A DNA stretch of 13,826 nt from an uncultured Lachnospiraceae bacterium (GCA_910588595.1 CAJUQU010000083.1:1-13826); one strand, 5' to 3'. Numbered from the stretch's first letter, positions 6,947-13,826 are shown. Made by a program: numbers and translations. Notes: a model not told the origin generated them from the sequence alone.

Positions 6947-7011
6947 TTAAATTCCTACTTCCCTGTAGCAGCGCCTGAGAGATCTCACACAACGATCAAT
7001 GGGGCATCTTT

Positions 7012-7770
7012 TTAACAGAAAATATCAACCTCCACATTCAGCTTCCCCTTGCGTGTCTCACCTGATATCCCGGCAAACTGGAATCTGCCAAAGCCCCGCA
7101 CCGTCACTTTGTCCGCCGGTTTTAACTGTCCGCCGTTGTTCTCACTCAACCTGCCATTTACAAAGACTTTCTTTGCCCGGAAAAGTTCCACGCTCTCACT
7201 CCTGGACAAATTATAGACCTTCGCCGTGATGCTGTCAGCGCGCACCGCACTGACCTGAACATTCTTGCGCTCCAGCCTCGTGACAGTGCTCTCTGGTATT
7301 TTCTCTGCGATCCGGCAGCGGACATTCGTATGTCTGACCTGAACCATGTTTTCTGTGATATACGGTGCCATTTTTTCTGTACAGAACAGGAAAGCATGTT
7401 TTCCGTCAATGATGATATCTCCGAGCGTACTGCGCTCAATGCCAAGATTCATCAGCGCTCCCAGATAGTCCCTGTGTCCAAGCTCCTCGCCGAACTTTTC
7501 AACAAGCGGTGCGATCTCAATGCACTGGATCGGAAAGCGCTCCTCATATCCGCAGAACTCCTCGCTGCCAAAGCGCAGCATCATGCGCTCGCAGTCCGCA
7601 GTACCGCCAAACTCCGTGACAGGCACATAGGAAAGATCACGTTCCATGTGATAATAGACATCAAGCTCTGCCGCCGACAAAAAGCCCGTAAATAAATATT
7701 GGCTGTTATTGTATGATTTGTCCGCCAGCTCGCTCAAACGTTTTCTCAATAAAATTTCATCTGAATCCAT
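7012..7770 (-). CDS. ylmH: YlmH-type S4-domain RNA-binding protein
   Basis: A 252-residue cytosolic RNA-binding protein. In Bacillus the family is encoded beside the division genes and has been linked to ribosome-associated quality control, like its small S4 paralogue RqcP. Residues about 20-140 are the YlmH N-terminal region, with YLFTGFLSAAELDVY (25-39) and the diagnostic HRDYLGALMNLGIERSTLGDI spread over 99-119. The S4 domain covers about 185-231 (SRSESVELFRAKKVFVNGR, KPADKVTVRGFGRF). The length is usual for the family. The start at 7770 has AGAGAGG about 10 nt upstream. It follows the Mrr-like gene by 31 nt and is probably co-transcribed with it. It is not beside ylmD-G or divIVA here, unlike in bacilli. 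No terminator is evident before the MITE-like element downstream. Confidence 0.9.
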   Translation of the reverse strand: MDSDEILLRKRLSELADKSYNNSQYLFTGFLSAAELDVYYHMERDLSYVPVTEFGGTADCERMMLRFGSEEFCGYEERFPIQCIEIAPLVEKFGEELGHRDYLGALMNLGIERSTLGDIIIDGKHAFLFCTEKMAPYITENMVQVRHTNVRCRIAEKIPESTVTRLERKNVQVSAVRADSITAKVYNLSRSESVELFRAKKVFVNGRLSENNGGQLKPADKVTVRGFGRFQFAGISGETRKGKLNVEVDIFC

Positions 7771-7801
7771 ACTCAGTATCCCTCTCTAAAACCTTTTTAT
7801 G

Positions 7802-8254
7802 TTAGTCTCTTTCCATTGCCTGCAAATAATCCCTATCCCACAAGAGGATCTTTAGTTTTCGCGCTGCCTGCACTGCCGGTTTCGTAAAATACTGGTTTGT
7901 CAGCACCGCCCCGACCATTCTGTCATAGTAATCCCTTCCCGCGTAGGCTTCCTGCACCGCCTTGATGCCCACAAGCCCGGAGTAGCGTTTGCACTGGATC
8001 GCGTAGGTAACGCCATCCTTCTCCGCAAGGATATCGACGCCGTAATCGCCGCTGCTGCGCGTGACCTTCACATCGACAAAGCCGTCTGCCGCGAGCAGGT
8101 CTGCGCAATAGTATTCAAAATCAAATCCGTCCATCGTGTCAAGTTCTCTGCGTCTGGCACTGGCGCGAAACTGCCGGCAGACCAGCACGCCCACCGCCGT
8201 AACCAGCACGATTCCGGCAATTATCACTATTAATGTAAATATCTGCGTGTTCAT
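7802..8254 (-). CDS. Membrane-anchored Mrr-fold restriction endonuclease-like protein
   Basis: A 150-residue protein with a single N-terminal membrane segment (about 5-26) followed by basic residues and a compact nuclease-like domain (41-150). The domain shows the Mrr catalytic pattern: FEYYCADLLAADGF (46-59, with an early Glu), SGDYGVDI (68-75, D74), AIQCKRY (85-91, Q87 and K89) and VQEAYAGRDYY (100-110). All expected PD-(D/E)XK residues are present, so activity is plausible. Small membrane-tethered forms of this family are known but their function is not settled. The start at 8254 is chosen because GGAG lies 6-7 nt upstream and because the longer ATG at 8311 falls inside the -10 box of the predicted promoter; ATG at 8266 is an alternative. 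No methyltransferase is nearby, so a classical restriction system is not indicated. It leads the unit with ylmH. Confidence 0.85.
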   Translation of the reverse strand: MNTQIFTLIVIIAGIVLVTAVGVLVCRQFRASARRRELDTMDGFDFEYYCADLLAADGFVDVKVTRSSGDYGVDILAEKDGVTYAIQCKRYSGLVGIKAVQEAYAGRDYYDRMVGAVLTNQYFTKPAVQAARKLKILLWDRDYLQAMERD

Positions 8255-8302
8255 TTGTGACTCCATCTCGTTTCCATGTCCTGTATCTATATTTTTATTG
8301 GT

Positions 8303-8331
8303 TTTGTACATTCTTTTTCACATGTTGTCAA
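8303..8331 (-). promoter_or_regulatory. Promoter of the Mrr-like gene
   Basis: On the minus strand a perfect TTGACA (complement of 8326-8331) is followed after 17 nt by TACAAA (complement of 8303-8308). This divergent promoter sits about 80 bp from the folT promoter and rules out the longest reading of the Mrr-like gene. Confidence 0.65.
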
Positions 8332-8409
8332 TGAATGGATTTATTTTACCACACAAATGTTTGTATCACAAGTTATTTCGTAAAAATATTTCACTTTTAG
8401 ATTTTCCTC

Positions 8410-8438
8410 TTTACAAATCGCGCGTATTGTTGTATAGT
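8410..8438 (+). promoter_or_regulatory. Promoter of the riboswitch-folT transcript
   Basis: TTTACA (8410-8415), a 17-nt spacer and TATAGT (8433-8438) match 5/6 and 5/6 of consensus. The transcript would start near 8445, about 25 nt before the riboswitch. Confidence 0.75.
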
Positions 8439-8470
8439 TCGATTGTTACAACGATGATCATTTCAATCAT

Positions 8471-8581
8471 GCAGAGTAGAATCGCGTGCGTCAAGTGCCT
8501 TGTGAACAGGGAGTTGTCACAGGGACGAAAAAAGAAATACTTTCCATTTTCTTTTGCGGTACGAGGTTCGCATCCCGCTGC
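8471..8581 (+). promoter_or_regulatory. Tetrahydrofolate (THF) riboswitch
   Basis: The stretch matches the conserved parts of the THF (folT-type) aptamer in order: GAGTAGA, CGTCAAGTG, a hairpin with loop GAACAGGGAGTTGTC, ACGAA, GCGG and TTCGCATCCCGCT. Predicted helices are P1 GCAG/CTGC (8471-8474, 8578-8581), P2 GAATC/GGTTC (8479-8483, 8565-8569) and P3 CCTTGTGA/TCACAGGG (8498-8505, 8517-8524). An AT-rich A/T-tract hairpin replaces the usual short P4. It lies between a good promoter and a folate transporter gene, the expected place. No terminator is seen between aptamer and gene, so translational control is likelier; no clear anti-Shine-Dalgarno was found. The rest of the 8255-8676 gap contains only the two promoters and the ribosome binding site. 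Confidence 0.87.
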
Positions 8582-8676
8582 TACATATTTGACTGTTTAA
8601 GATGACGGAGCAATTTTCTGATTTCTTAAGTCTCATTTGTGTAGTTTCAGGTTACTGCATAAAGGAGGCTGTTTTT

Positions 8677-9267
8677 ATGCAAAAAATCACGAAACTAGGC
8701 TCAAAACTCTATTTGAATTCTTTCAAGGAGCTGAAAGTCACCCACAATCTTGTGCTGTGTGGTCTGATGGCGGCGCTCGCAGTCGTGCTCAACTACACCA
8801 CATCCATTTTTATCACACCCAATATCCGAATCGGTTTTTCCGGTCTGCCAAACCGTGTGATAGAATATCTGTTTGGCCCCTGGGTCGGCTCCATCTTCGG
8901 CGCCACGCTCGATATCCTGAAATATCTGCTGAAACCGGACGGCGGTGCTTTTTTCTTCGGCTATACATTCAATGTCATGGTCGCAGGTGTGATCTACGGC
9001 TCTGTCCTGTACAAGAAGCCCGTGAGGATCTGGCGCATTTTTATCGCTGAATTACTGACTAAGACGATCGTTAACTGCGGTCTGAACACGCTGTGGCTTG
9101 CTGTATTGAACGGAAACGCTTTTATGGCGATCCTGCCCGCGCGCGTGATCAAAAACATCATCATGCTGCCGATCGACACAGCGATCCTGTTCTTTGTGCT
9201 CACTTTTGTCACAAAACTCGTGAACATGCCGGAGTTTCGCCGATACCGGCGAGACGGGTCAGAATGA
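8677..9267 (+). CDS. folT: Folate-specific ECF transporter S component
   Basis: Membrane substrate-binding subunit of an energy-coupling-factor transporter that imports folates, working with a shared EcfT/EcfA module encoded elsewhere. It has 196 residues. The start at 8677 follows AAAGGAGG by 8-9 nt; an in-frame ATG at 8602 has no such site and lies just after the riboswitch. There are several hydrophobic segments: about 26-48 (LCGLMAALAVVLNY, with the small-residue pattern used to contact EcfT), 62-85, 91-112, 120-147 and 160-183. Residues typical of FolT are IRIGFSGLPNRVIEYLFGP (50-68), LDILKYLLKPDGGAFFFGY (78-96) and RVIKNIIMLPID (156-167). The THF riboswitch upstream independently supports folate as the substrate. 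A TCGCCG/CGGCGA hairpin near the 3' end has no T tract. Confidence 0.93.
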   Translation: MQKITKLGSKLYLNSFKELKVTHNLVLCGLMAALAVVLNYTTSIFITPNIRIGFSGLPNRVIEYLFGPWVGSIFGATLDILKYLLKPDGGAFFFGYTFNVMVAGVIYGSVLYKKPVRIWRIFIAELLTKTIVNCGLNTLWLAVLNGNAFMAILPARVIKNIIMLPIDTAILFFVLTFVTKLVNMPEFRRYRRDGSE

Positions 9268-9342
9268 CAATGTGTAGAATATCCCTTCGTTCTTCCTTTT
9301 TTTGCCGAACTCAAATTAACTCTTTTTTCACCCACAAATGTG

Positions 9343-9351
9343 TGTTAGAAT
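9343..9351 (+). promoter_or_regulatory. Extended -10 promoter of the HPt-like gene
   Basis: TGT-TAGAAT is a good -10 with the TGn extension, about 50 bp before the start codon. Only T-rich sequence stands at -35. The short inverted repeat CACA-AA-TGTG (9333-9342) lies just upstream. This suggests the gene is transcribed apart from folT. Confidence 0.55.
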
Positions 9352-9401
9352 ATATACATCAGCACTTTGTGAACGACTTTTCTTGCAGAAGGGGTACATA
9401 T

Positions 9402-10301
9402 ATGAACGAAAATGATAACTTTATTTTTGATGAATTGAGACTTCTTGTAGACAGATCAGCGCTGATATGGCTGACTTTTATGACAGGTGTGTCACTGATG
9501 ATCGGTCTGCTCTGTCTTGCCGGTGCACTGCCGCCTGCAGCGCTCTGGTCGCTGGCGTGGATCCTCCCGACAGGGATCTGTCTGTGGCTTGTGGTATGCC
9601 ACTATCACAAAAGGGCAAAGATCCTTGCCCAGAAGCAGCAGATCTCCATGATGGCATATCACGCCAAGCAGGTACTGGAGCATCTGCAGCAGCAGATCCC
9701 TGATACCCTGATCACGGACAGCCGGATCAAAATGCGCTATCTGGCACGCCACGGCATCGACATCGACGCTGCGATGACAAGACTTGGGCACAATGTAGAA
9801 AAGTACAATGAACTGGCAATGGCATTCTTGAAAAACAGTGACAAGTACGAGGACGCACTCTATGATCTGATGCAGCCAGACACGCTCATGGAATATGGTG
9901 CCCATGCACATATCCTGAGAGTCAAGGCGAACGAGCTGGGGCTTGTCACCCTCACAGACACTGCTTTTTTTCACGAGATCGAAGCTTACGCCGGCGACCT
10001 GGACGTGATACGCGACAATTGGAAAAAACTCTCCTTTGAGCTTGACGAATCCTACGGTATCTTAAGTGAATACGTGAAATCACTTGCCCTGAAGGATGAC
10101 GCCATCGACAAGGACGGAAATCACATGTCCTTCAAGAAATGGGGCGAACAGCTTCAGGAGGCGTTTCAGGCACTTGAGACTTACGATACCCAAAAAGCAA
10201 AAACAATACTAAACGAACTCGTCAGATTCCCGATCGACTCTGATATCACCAAGGCGTTAAAAGGGATCATCTCAAATATTGACGAAATGATGGCTGTTTA
10301 A
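9402..10301 (+). CDS. Two-pass membrane protein with HPt-like phosphotransfer domain
   Basis: A 299-residue protein. The start at 9402 has AGAAGGGG 7 nt upstream; a longer open frame from 9093 overlaps folT and lacks support. Residues about 19-43 and 46-66 are two hydrophobic segments forming a membrane hairpin. A short coiled-coil-like stretch (70-98, rich in Gln and Lys) follows. Residues about 105-225 resemble a histidine phosphotransfer domain: HGIDIDAAMTRLGHNVEKYNELAMAFL, a second helix with LYDLMQ, then GAHAHILRVKANELGL (166-181), where H170 fits the phosphoacceptor in the AHxLK pattern, and a following helix FFHEIEAYAGD. The C-terminal helical tail (235-299, LQEAFQALETYD) looks like a second short helical unit. 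No kinase or response regulator is adjacent. The fold call rests on motif spacing and could be coincidental helical similarity. Confidence 0.72.
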   Translation: MNENDNFIFDELRLLVDRSALIWLTFMTGVSLMIGLLCLAGALPPAALWSLAWILPTGICLWLVVCHYHKRAKILAQKQQISMMAYHAKQVLEHLQQQIPDTLITDSRIKMRYLARHGIDIDAAMTRLGHNVEKYNELAMAFLKNSDKYEDALYDLMQPDTLMEYGAHAHILRVKANELGLVTLTDTAFFHEIEAYAGDLDVIRDNWKKLSFELDESYGILSEYVKSLALKDDAIDKDGNHMSFKKWGEQLQEAFQALETYDTQKAKTILNELVRFPIDSDITKALKGIISNIDEMMAV

Positions 10302-10329
10302 AAAACGACCGCTAGAGCGGTCGTTTTTT
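10300..10329. terminator. Bidirectional intrinsic terminator
   Basis: A6, stem CGACCGC (10306-10312), loop TAGA, stem GCGGTCG (10317-10323), T6. The symmetrical A and T tracts make it work on both strands, ending the HPt-like gene and the convergent lipoprotein gene. It overlaps the stop codons of both. Confidence 0.93.
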
Positions 10330-10984
10330 ATTCTCCGTCAAACAATGCCTTTTCAAGTTCCTCGATATCACTCGCATTTGGCGTGTAAACATTGTCGATA
10401 AGCTCGATGCGGATCGTCAGGGAAGCTGCCGCATCGTACTGCACCTCTGCCAGCACAGTCTCCATGCTGGTCTTAAACTCACTGTACACCGCTGCCACCA
10501 TTTCCTCCTCGGCAGGCGCCTCCGGTGCCTGTGCCCACTCATCCATCATTGACGTCACATTTTCCTGATGAATCGCCAATGCTGGTTTGAATATGTTCAT
10601 TTTCTCATAACTTACCGTCACGATATAGGAACCATCGCTCTGCCTCTCGGCATCCTCAACTGTATACCGGACTTTCCCGAGCATGTCCATATAGATCTGA
10701 CGAAAATCTTCCTTGTATTCATCGGAGACACCAAGTCTGCTGCAGAAAACACCTACCCCTGTATCTATCCCCTGTTTATAGAGTGCCTGTGCCTCCTCCT
10801 CCGTTCCCAGCTTGATCTCAACAAAAGCTTTCGAATCGTTTTTATACGATGTATCCAGAAGCGCCTGCAGATATGTCCTAACGCTTTTATCTGATGTGCA
10901 GCCGCTGACAGTGCCAATGATCAGCACACCTATTAATAGAAGCAATATTTTAGTTACTTTTTTCTTTATTAATGTATTTTCCAT
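10328..10984 (-). CDS. Lipoprotein of unknown function
   Basis: A 218-residue predicted lipoprotein. The start at 10984 is set by GGAG 6 nt upstream; the frame is open further into glgP only by chance. Basic MENTLIKKKVTK is followed by a hydrophobic core (13-25) and a good lipobox VSGC with Cys29. The mature part begins with VRTYLQALLDTSYKNDSKAF (35-54), a pattern seen at the start of small clostridial lipoproteins of unknown function; I do not recognise the family with certainty. Residues about 105-130 (VRYTVEDAERQSDGSYIVTVSYEK) suggest paired beta strands. The region 152-215 is acidic and probably helical, with an Ala/Pro-rich linker at 153-158. It lies 148 bp downstream of glgP on the same strand and ends at a shared terminator. 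No convincing promoter of its own was found; a TTGACT sits upstream but lacks a matching -10. Confidence 0.82.
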   Translation of the reverse strand: MENTLIKKKVTKILLLLIGVLIIGTVSGCTSDKSVRTYLQALLDTSYKNDSKAFVEIKLGTEEEAQALYKQGIDTGVGVFCSRLGVSDEYKEDFRQIYMDMLGKVRYTVEDAERQSDGSYIVTVSYEKMNIFKPALAIHQENVTSMMDEWAQAPEAPAEEEMVAAVYSEFKTSMETVLAEVQYDAAASLTIRIELIDNVYTPNASDIEELEKALFDGE

Positions 10985-11056
10985 CTCATTCTCCAAATCG
11001 AGCAGAGAATGTGCTTTTCCCTGCCTGTACCATTGCGCCATGCGCATGAAAGTCAA

Positions 11057-11088
11057 AACGCATATCCCGCTTTCTTGAGATATGCGTT
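11057..11088 (-). terminator. Probable glgP terminator or attenuating hairpin
   Basis: AACGCATATC (11057-11066) and GATATGCGTT (11079-11088) form a perfect 10-bp stem with a 12-nt loop. On the minus strand a short TTTT run follows, about 45 nt after the glgP stop. The T run is weak, so some readthrough into the lipoprotein gene is likely. Confidence 0.55.
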
Positions 11089-11132
11089 CTGCTGCTATCC
11101 GACTAATATGATCCGCTGTAGAGCATATCTGG

Positions 11133-13589
11133 CTAACCCTCCAGCTCCACCTTGTCAAGATGCCAGATCTCATCCACATACTGCTGGATCGTTCTGTCCG
11201 AAGTGAACTTGCCAACCTTTGCCACGTTGAGCATGGCGCTCTTTGCCCAGCCAGTCGTCTCCTTGTAAGCTTTCTCCACTCTCTTCTGCGCTTCTGCATA
11301 AGAACGGAAGTCCTTCAGGATAAAGTAACGGTCAGCCTTGTCCGTATCCAGTGTGTTGAGCAGGGAATTGTACAGACTTCTGAAAAGCTCCCTGTCCTCC
11401 GAGTACGTTCCGTCCACAAGCTGGTCGACTACCTTTTTGATCTCAGGATCACTATTGTAGATATCCATCGGTTTGTAACCGCCATTGTTCTCATAGTTGA
11501 TGACCTCGTCTGAGCTCAATCCAAATATGAACGCATGTTCCACTCCTACTTCCTCAACGATCTCCACATTGGCACCGTCCATCGTACCAAGTGTCAATGC
11601 ACCGTTGAGCATAAACTTCATGTTGCCTGTTCCGCTTGCCTCCTTGGAAGCCGTAGAAATCTGCTCGGAGATATCTGCCGCCGCGAAGATCAGCTCTGCG
11701 TTGGATACCCTGTAATCCTCAATAAATACAACCTTGATACGATTCTTGACGATCGGGTCATTGTTTACCTTATCCGCCACCGCATTGATCAGTTTGATGG
11801 TCAGCTTCGCGTTCTTGTAACCAGCCGCCGCCTTCGCGCCAAAGATAAATGTCCTTGGATAGAACTCCATACTCGGGTTCGCCTTCAGCTCGTTATACAT
11901 GTGCATCACATGAAGGATATTGAGCAGCTGCCTCTTGTACTCATGAAGCCTCTTCACCTGCACGTCAAATATGGAATCCGGATCAACTGTGATACCATTG
12001 TGCTCCTTGATATATTTTGCCAGACGCACTTTGTTCTTGCGCTTGATCTCCATAAATTCTTTCTGTGAATCGGGATCATCCACATACTTCGCGATGCCCT
12101 CGATCACAGGAAGATCCACGATCCAATCCTCCCCTACCTTGTCTGTCACCCAGTCTGCAAGGAGCGGATTGGCGTGAAGCAGGAAACGTCTCTGCGTGAT
12201 ACCGTTTGTCTTGTTGTTGAACTTCCGCGGGAACATCTCATAGAAATCCTTGAGCTCCTGATTCTTGAGGATCTCTGTGTGGAGCCTTGCGACACCGTTC
12301 ACACTGTAGCCTGCAACGATCGCCATGTGGGCCATCTTCACCTGACCGTCCGCGATGATCGCCATCTTCTTGATCTTGTCAGCCGGTTCGGGATATCTGT
12401 TCACGATATCCAGCAGGAATCTGCGGTTGATCTCCTCCACGATCTGGTAGATTCTGGGGAGCAGTCTCTGGAACAGGTCTACCGGCCACTTCTCCAGCGC
12501 CTCTGCCATGATCGTATGGTTTGTGTACGCACAGGTCTTTGTCGTGATCTCCCACGCCTCATCCCACTCTAAACGGTAATCATCGAGCAGGATCCTCATG
12601 AGCTCTGCGATCGCCACTGTCGGGTGTGTGTCATTCAACTGGAACGTTACTTTCTCATAAAATTTGTGTATATCGTCGTGCTTGGACATATATTTCTCGA
12701 TCGCTGTCTGCACGGAGGCAGAGATAAAGAAATACTGCTGTTTTAATCGGAGTTCCTTACCGGAAATATGGTTGTCATTGGGGTAGAGCACCTCAACGAT
12801 ATTTCTGGCAAGATTGGTCTGCTCCACCGCTTTCTGGTAATCACCCTTGTCAAAAGAGTCCAGACTGAAGCAGTCCATCGGCTCTGCATCCCAGATTCTG
12901 AGTGTATTGACAATGCCATTGCCATATCCGACAACCGGAAGGTCGTAGGGCACAGCCTTGACAGACTGGTAATTCTCCTGATACCAGATCAGTCTGCCGT
13001 CCTCCTCCCTGCATGCCACGTTTCCGCCAAACTTGATCACTTTCGTATATTCAGGGCGCCTCAGCTCAAACGGATTCCCATCTCTGAGCCAGTCATCCGG
13101 AACCTCCCTCTGGAATCCATCCCGGATCTGCTGCTTGAACATGCCGTAGCGATAGCGGATGCCGCAGCCGTATGCGGAATAACCGAGTGTGGCGAGCGAG
13201 TCGAGGAAACATGCCGCAAGCCGTCCCAGACCGCCGTTTCCAAGCGCTGCATCCGGCTCCTGGTCCTCGATCACATTGATATCCAGTCCGAGCTCCTCCA
13301 AAGCTTCTGAAAATTCCTTGTATGCCATCAGGTTGATCATATTGTTGCCGAGAGCGCGCCCCATCAAAAATTCCATGGACATATAGTACACAGTCTTGGG
13401 ATCCTTCTCATCATAAGCCTCCTGTGTTTTGAGCCAGTGATCCACGATATTGTCCTTCACAGCAAAGGCTACCGCCTGAAAGATCTGCTGCTCTGTGGCT
13501 TCCTCCAAAGTCTTTCTGTACAGCGTCTTTACATTGTAAAGCACGCTTCTCTTAAACATTTCTTTGTCAATAATTGGCTTTTTTGGCAT
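11133..13589 (-). CDS. glgP: Glycogen/starch phosphorylase (GT35)
   Basis: Cytosolic PLP enzyme that releases glucose-1-phosphate from the non-reducing ends of alpha-1,4-glucans with phosphate. It has 818 residues, the normal size. The start at 13589 follows AAGGAGAG by about 8 nt; the frame stays open to ATG 13706, but that codon lies at the predicted transcription start. Conserved blocks include VYYMSMEFLMGRALGNN, ALGNGGLGRLAACFLDSLA (about 116-133), YGCGIRYRYGMFKQ, FQLNDTHPTVAIAELMR, VKRLHEYKRQLLN, and the PLP site EASGTGNMKFMLNG with Lys658 as the Schiff-base lysine, followed by GTMDGANVEI. The N-terminus lacks the long extension of eukaryotic regulated forms, fitting an enzyme controlled mainly at expression level. 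It has a strong promoter of its own and stands apart from other glycogen genes. Confidence 0.97.
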   Translation of the reverse strand: MPKKPIIDKEMFKRSVLYNVKTLYRKTLEEATEQQIFQAVAFAVKDNIVDHWLKTQEAYDEKDPKTVYYMSMEFLMGRALGNNMINLMAYKEFSEALEELGLDINVIEDQEPDAALGNGGLGRLAACFLDSLATLGYSAYGCGIRYRYGMFKQQIRDGFQREVPDDWLRDGNPFELRRPEYTKVIKFGGNVACREEDGRLIWYQENYQSVKAVPYDLPVVGYGNGIVNTLRIWDAEPMDCFSLDSFDKGDYQKAVEQTNLARNIVEVLYPNDNHISGKELRLKQQYFFISASVQTAIEKYMSKHDDIHKFYEKVTFQLNDTHPTVAIAELMRILLDDYRLEWDEAWEITTKTCAYTNHTIMAEALEKWPVDLFQRLLPRIYQIVEEINRRFLLDIVNRYPEPADKIKKMAIIADGQVKMAHMAIVAGYSVNGVARLHTEILKNQELKDFYEMFPRKFNNKTNGITQRRFLLHANPLLADWVTDKVGEDWIVDLPVIEGIAKYVDDPDSQKEFMEIKRKNKVRLAKYIKEHNGITVDPDSIFDVQVKRLHEYKRQLLNILHVMHMYNELKANPSMEFYPRTFIFGAKAAAGYKNAKLTIKLINAVADKVNNDPIVKNRIKVVFIEDYRVSNAELIFAAADISEQISTASKEASGTGNMKFMLNGALTLGTMDGANVEIVEEVGVEHAFIFGLSSDEVINYENNGGYKPMDIYNSDPEIKKVVDQLVDGTYSEDRELFRSLYNSLLNTLDTDKADRYFILKDFRSYAEAQKRVEKAYKETTGWAKSAMLNVAKVGKFTSDRTIQQYVDEIWHLDKVELEG

Positions 13590-13713
13590 TTCGTTTTCTC
13601 TCCTTTTGTCCTGTGCCCCATTTCTTAAAAGTATATCGCCTACTCCAAGGATTTTGAACACGTAATTTTTTAAGTTGCTGCTATTTTTGAATAATTCTGC
13701 TTTCATTCTTCAT

Positions 13714-13742
13714 ATTATAGCATACTATATCAAATCTTTAAA
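13714..13742 (-). promoter_or_regulatory. Strong promoter of glgP
   Basis: On the minus strand TTTAAA (13737-13742), a 17-nt spacer and a perfect TATAAT (complement of 13714-13719) preceded by TGC (extended -10). Transcription would begin near 13707, leaving a leader of about 117 nt. Confidence 0.75.
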
Positions 13743-13770
13743 TAATTAATTCATCAAATTGGTTATTTTT

Positions 13771-13826
13771 TCATTTTTCCAGTTCAAGCTCCTGCTCCTC
13801 AAGTTTTTCGGCTTCCTTTTCCTGCT
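13771..13826 (-). CDS. C-terminal end of an acidic Glu/Lys-rich protein (partial)
   Basis: Reading the minus strand from the window edge, one frame gives 18 codons, QEKEAEKLEEQELELEK and then TGA at 13773-13771 (17 full residues after the split codon). The heptad-like Leu/Glu/Lys composition suggests a coiled-coil or disordered tail. The stop lies about 30 bp before the glgP -35 box, so this gene is upstream on the same strand. There is too little sequence to assign a family, and the other two frames cannot be excluded. Confidence 0.5.
   Translation of the reverse strand, partial: QEKEAEKLEEQELELEK

Noticed and set aside
7802..8254. Restriction-modification or other defence island
   Set aside because: No methyltransferase, specificity subunit, helicase or other defence gene is in the window; the neighbours are housekeeping genes.
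8551..8585. Possible tRNA 3' half (GAGGTTCGCATCCCGC looks like a T-arm)
   Set aside because: The would-be T-stem does not pair, and there is no acceptor, D or anticodon arm. The segment fits the 3' part of the THF riboswitch instead.
9237..9252. Perfect 6-bp GC hairpin near the end of folT as a terminator
   Set aside because: It has no T tract and lies inside coding sequence, so it is not supported as a terminator.
9093..9401. N-terminal extension of the HPt-like gene
   Set aside because: It overlaps folT in another frame. The good ribosome binding site and promoter lie in front of ATG 9402.
10985..11299. 105-codon N-terminal extension of the unknown lipoprotein
   Set aside because: It would overlap the glgP 3' end and put the lipoprotein signal in mid-protein. 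GGAG precedes ATG 10984.
1..13826. CRISPR array, phage or integrative element
   Set aside because: No regularly spaced repeats, integrase, transposase or phage structural genes were found on either strand.

Overview
The window looks like part of a chromosome from an anaerobic Bacillota (Clostridia, most likely Lachnospiraceae-like). The evidence is moderate GC content, strong AGGAGG-type ribosome binding sites, canonical or extended -10 sigma-A promoters, a folate ECF S-component behind a THF riboswitch, and clostridial-style Ddl, MurF and GlgP sequences. The first 22 bases are the 3' end of an Illumina TruSeq adapter. The left edge is therefore a contig end, not natural sequence, and the dihydroorotase gene next to it is cut by assembly rather than by evolution.

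Layout, left to right. (1) Minus strand: a class I dihydroorotase (pyrC, missing its C-terminus) with its own extended -10 promoter and a roughly 150-nt leader, preceded by a small PrcB-like lipoprotein gene. (2) Plus strand, divergent: a PlsC-type acyltransferase. (3) Minus strand cluster for cell-wall precursor synthesis: a degenerate GH9-like lipoprotein gene, then ddl, then murF. Ddl makes D-Ala-D-Ala and MurF adds it to the UDP-MurNAc-tripeptide. A 169-bp palindromic repeat lies between ddl and murF. (4) A 157-bp MITE-like element with 11-bp inverted ends and an 8-bp direct duplication lies upstream of the lipoprotein promoter. (5) Minus strand: a membrane-anchored Mrr-fold nuclease-like gene followed by a ylmH-type S4 RNA-binding gene. 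(6) Plus strand: promoter, THF riboswitch and folT, a clear folate-uptake control unit, then a separately promoted membrane protein with an HPt-like domain that ends in a bidirectional terminator. (7) Minus strand: glycogen phosphorylase (glgP) followed by a lipoprotein of unknown function, and at the right edge the last 18 codons of an acidic, Glu/Lys-rich protein.

Most genes are ordinary housekeeping functions. The items most worth a second look are the two unrelated small palindromic elements, the GH9-like lipoprotein coupled to ddl-murF, the orphan membrane HPt protein, and the structured pyrC leader. I see no CRISPR array, tRNA, rRNA, transposase, phage gene or obvious new multi-gene defence system.
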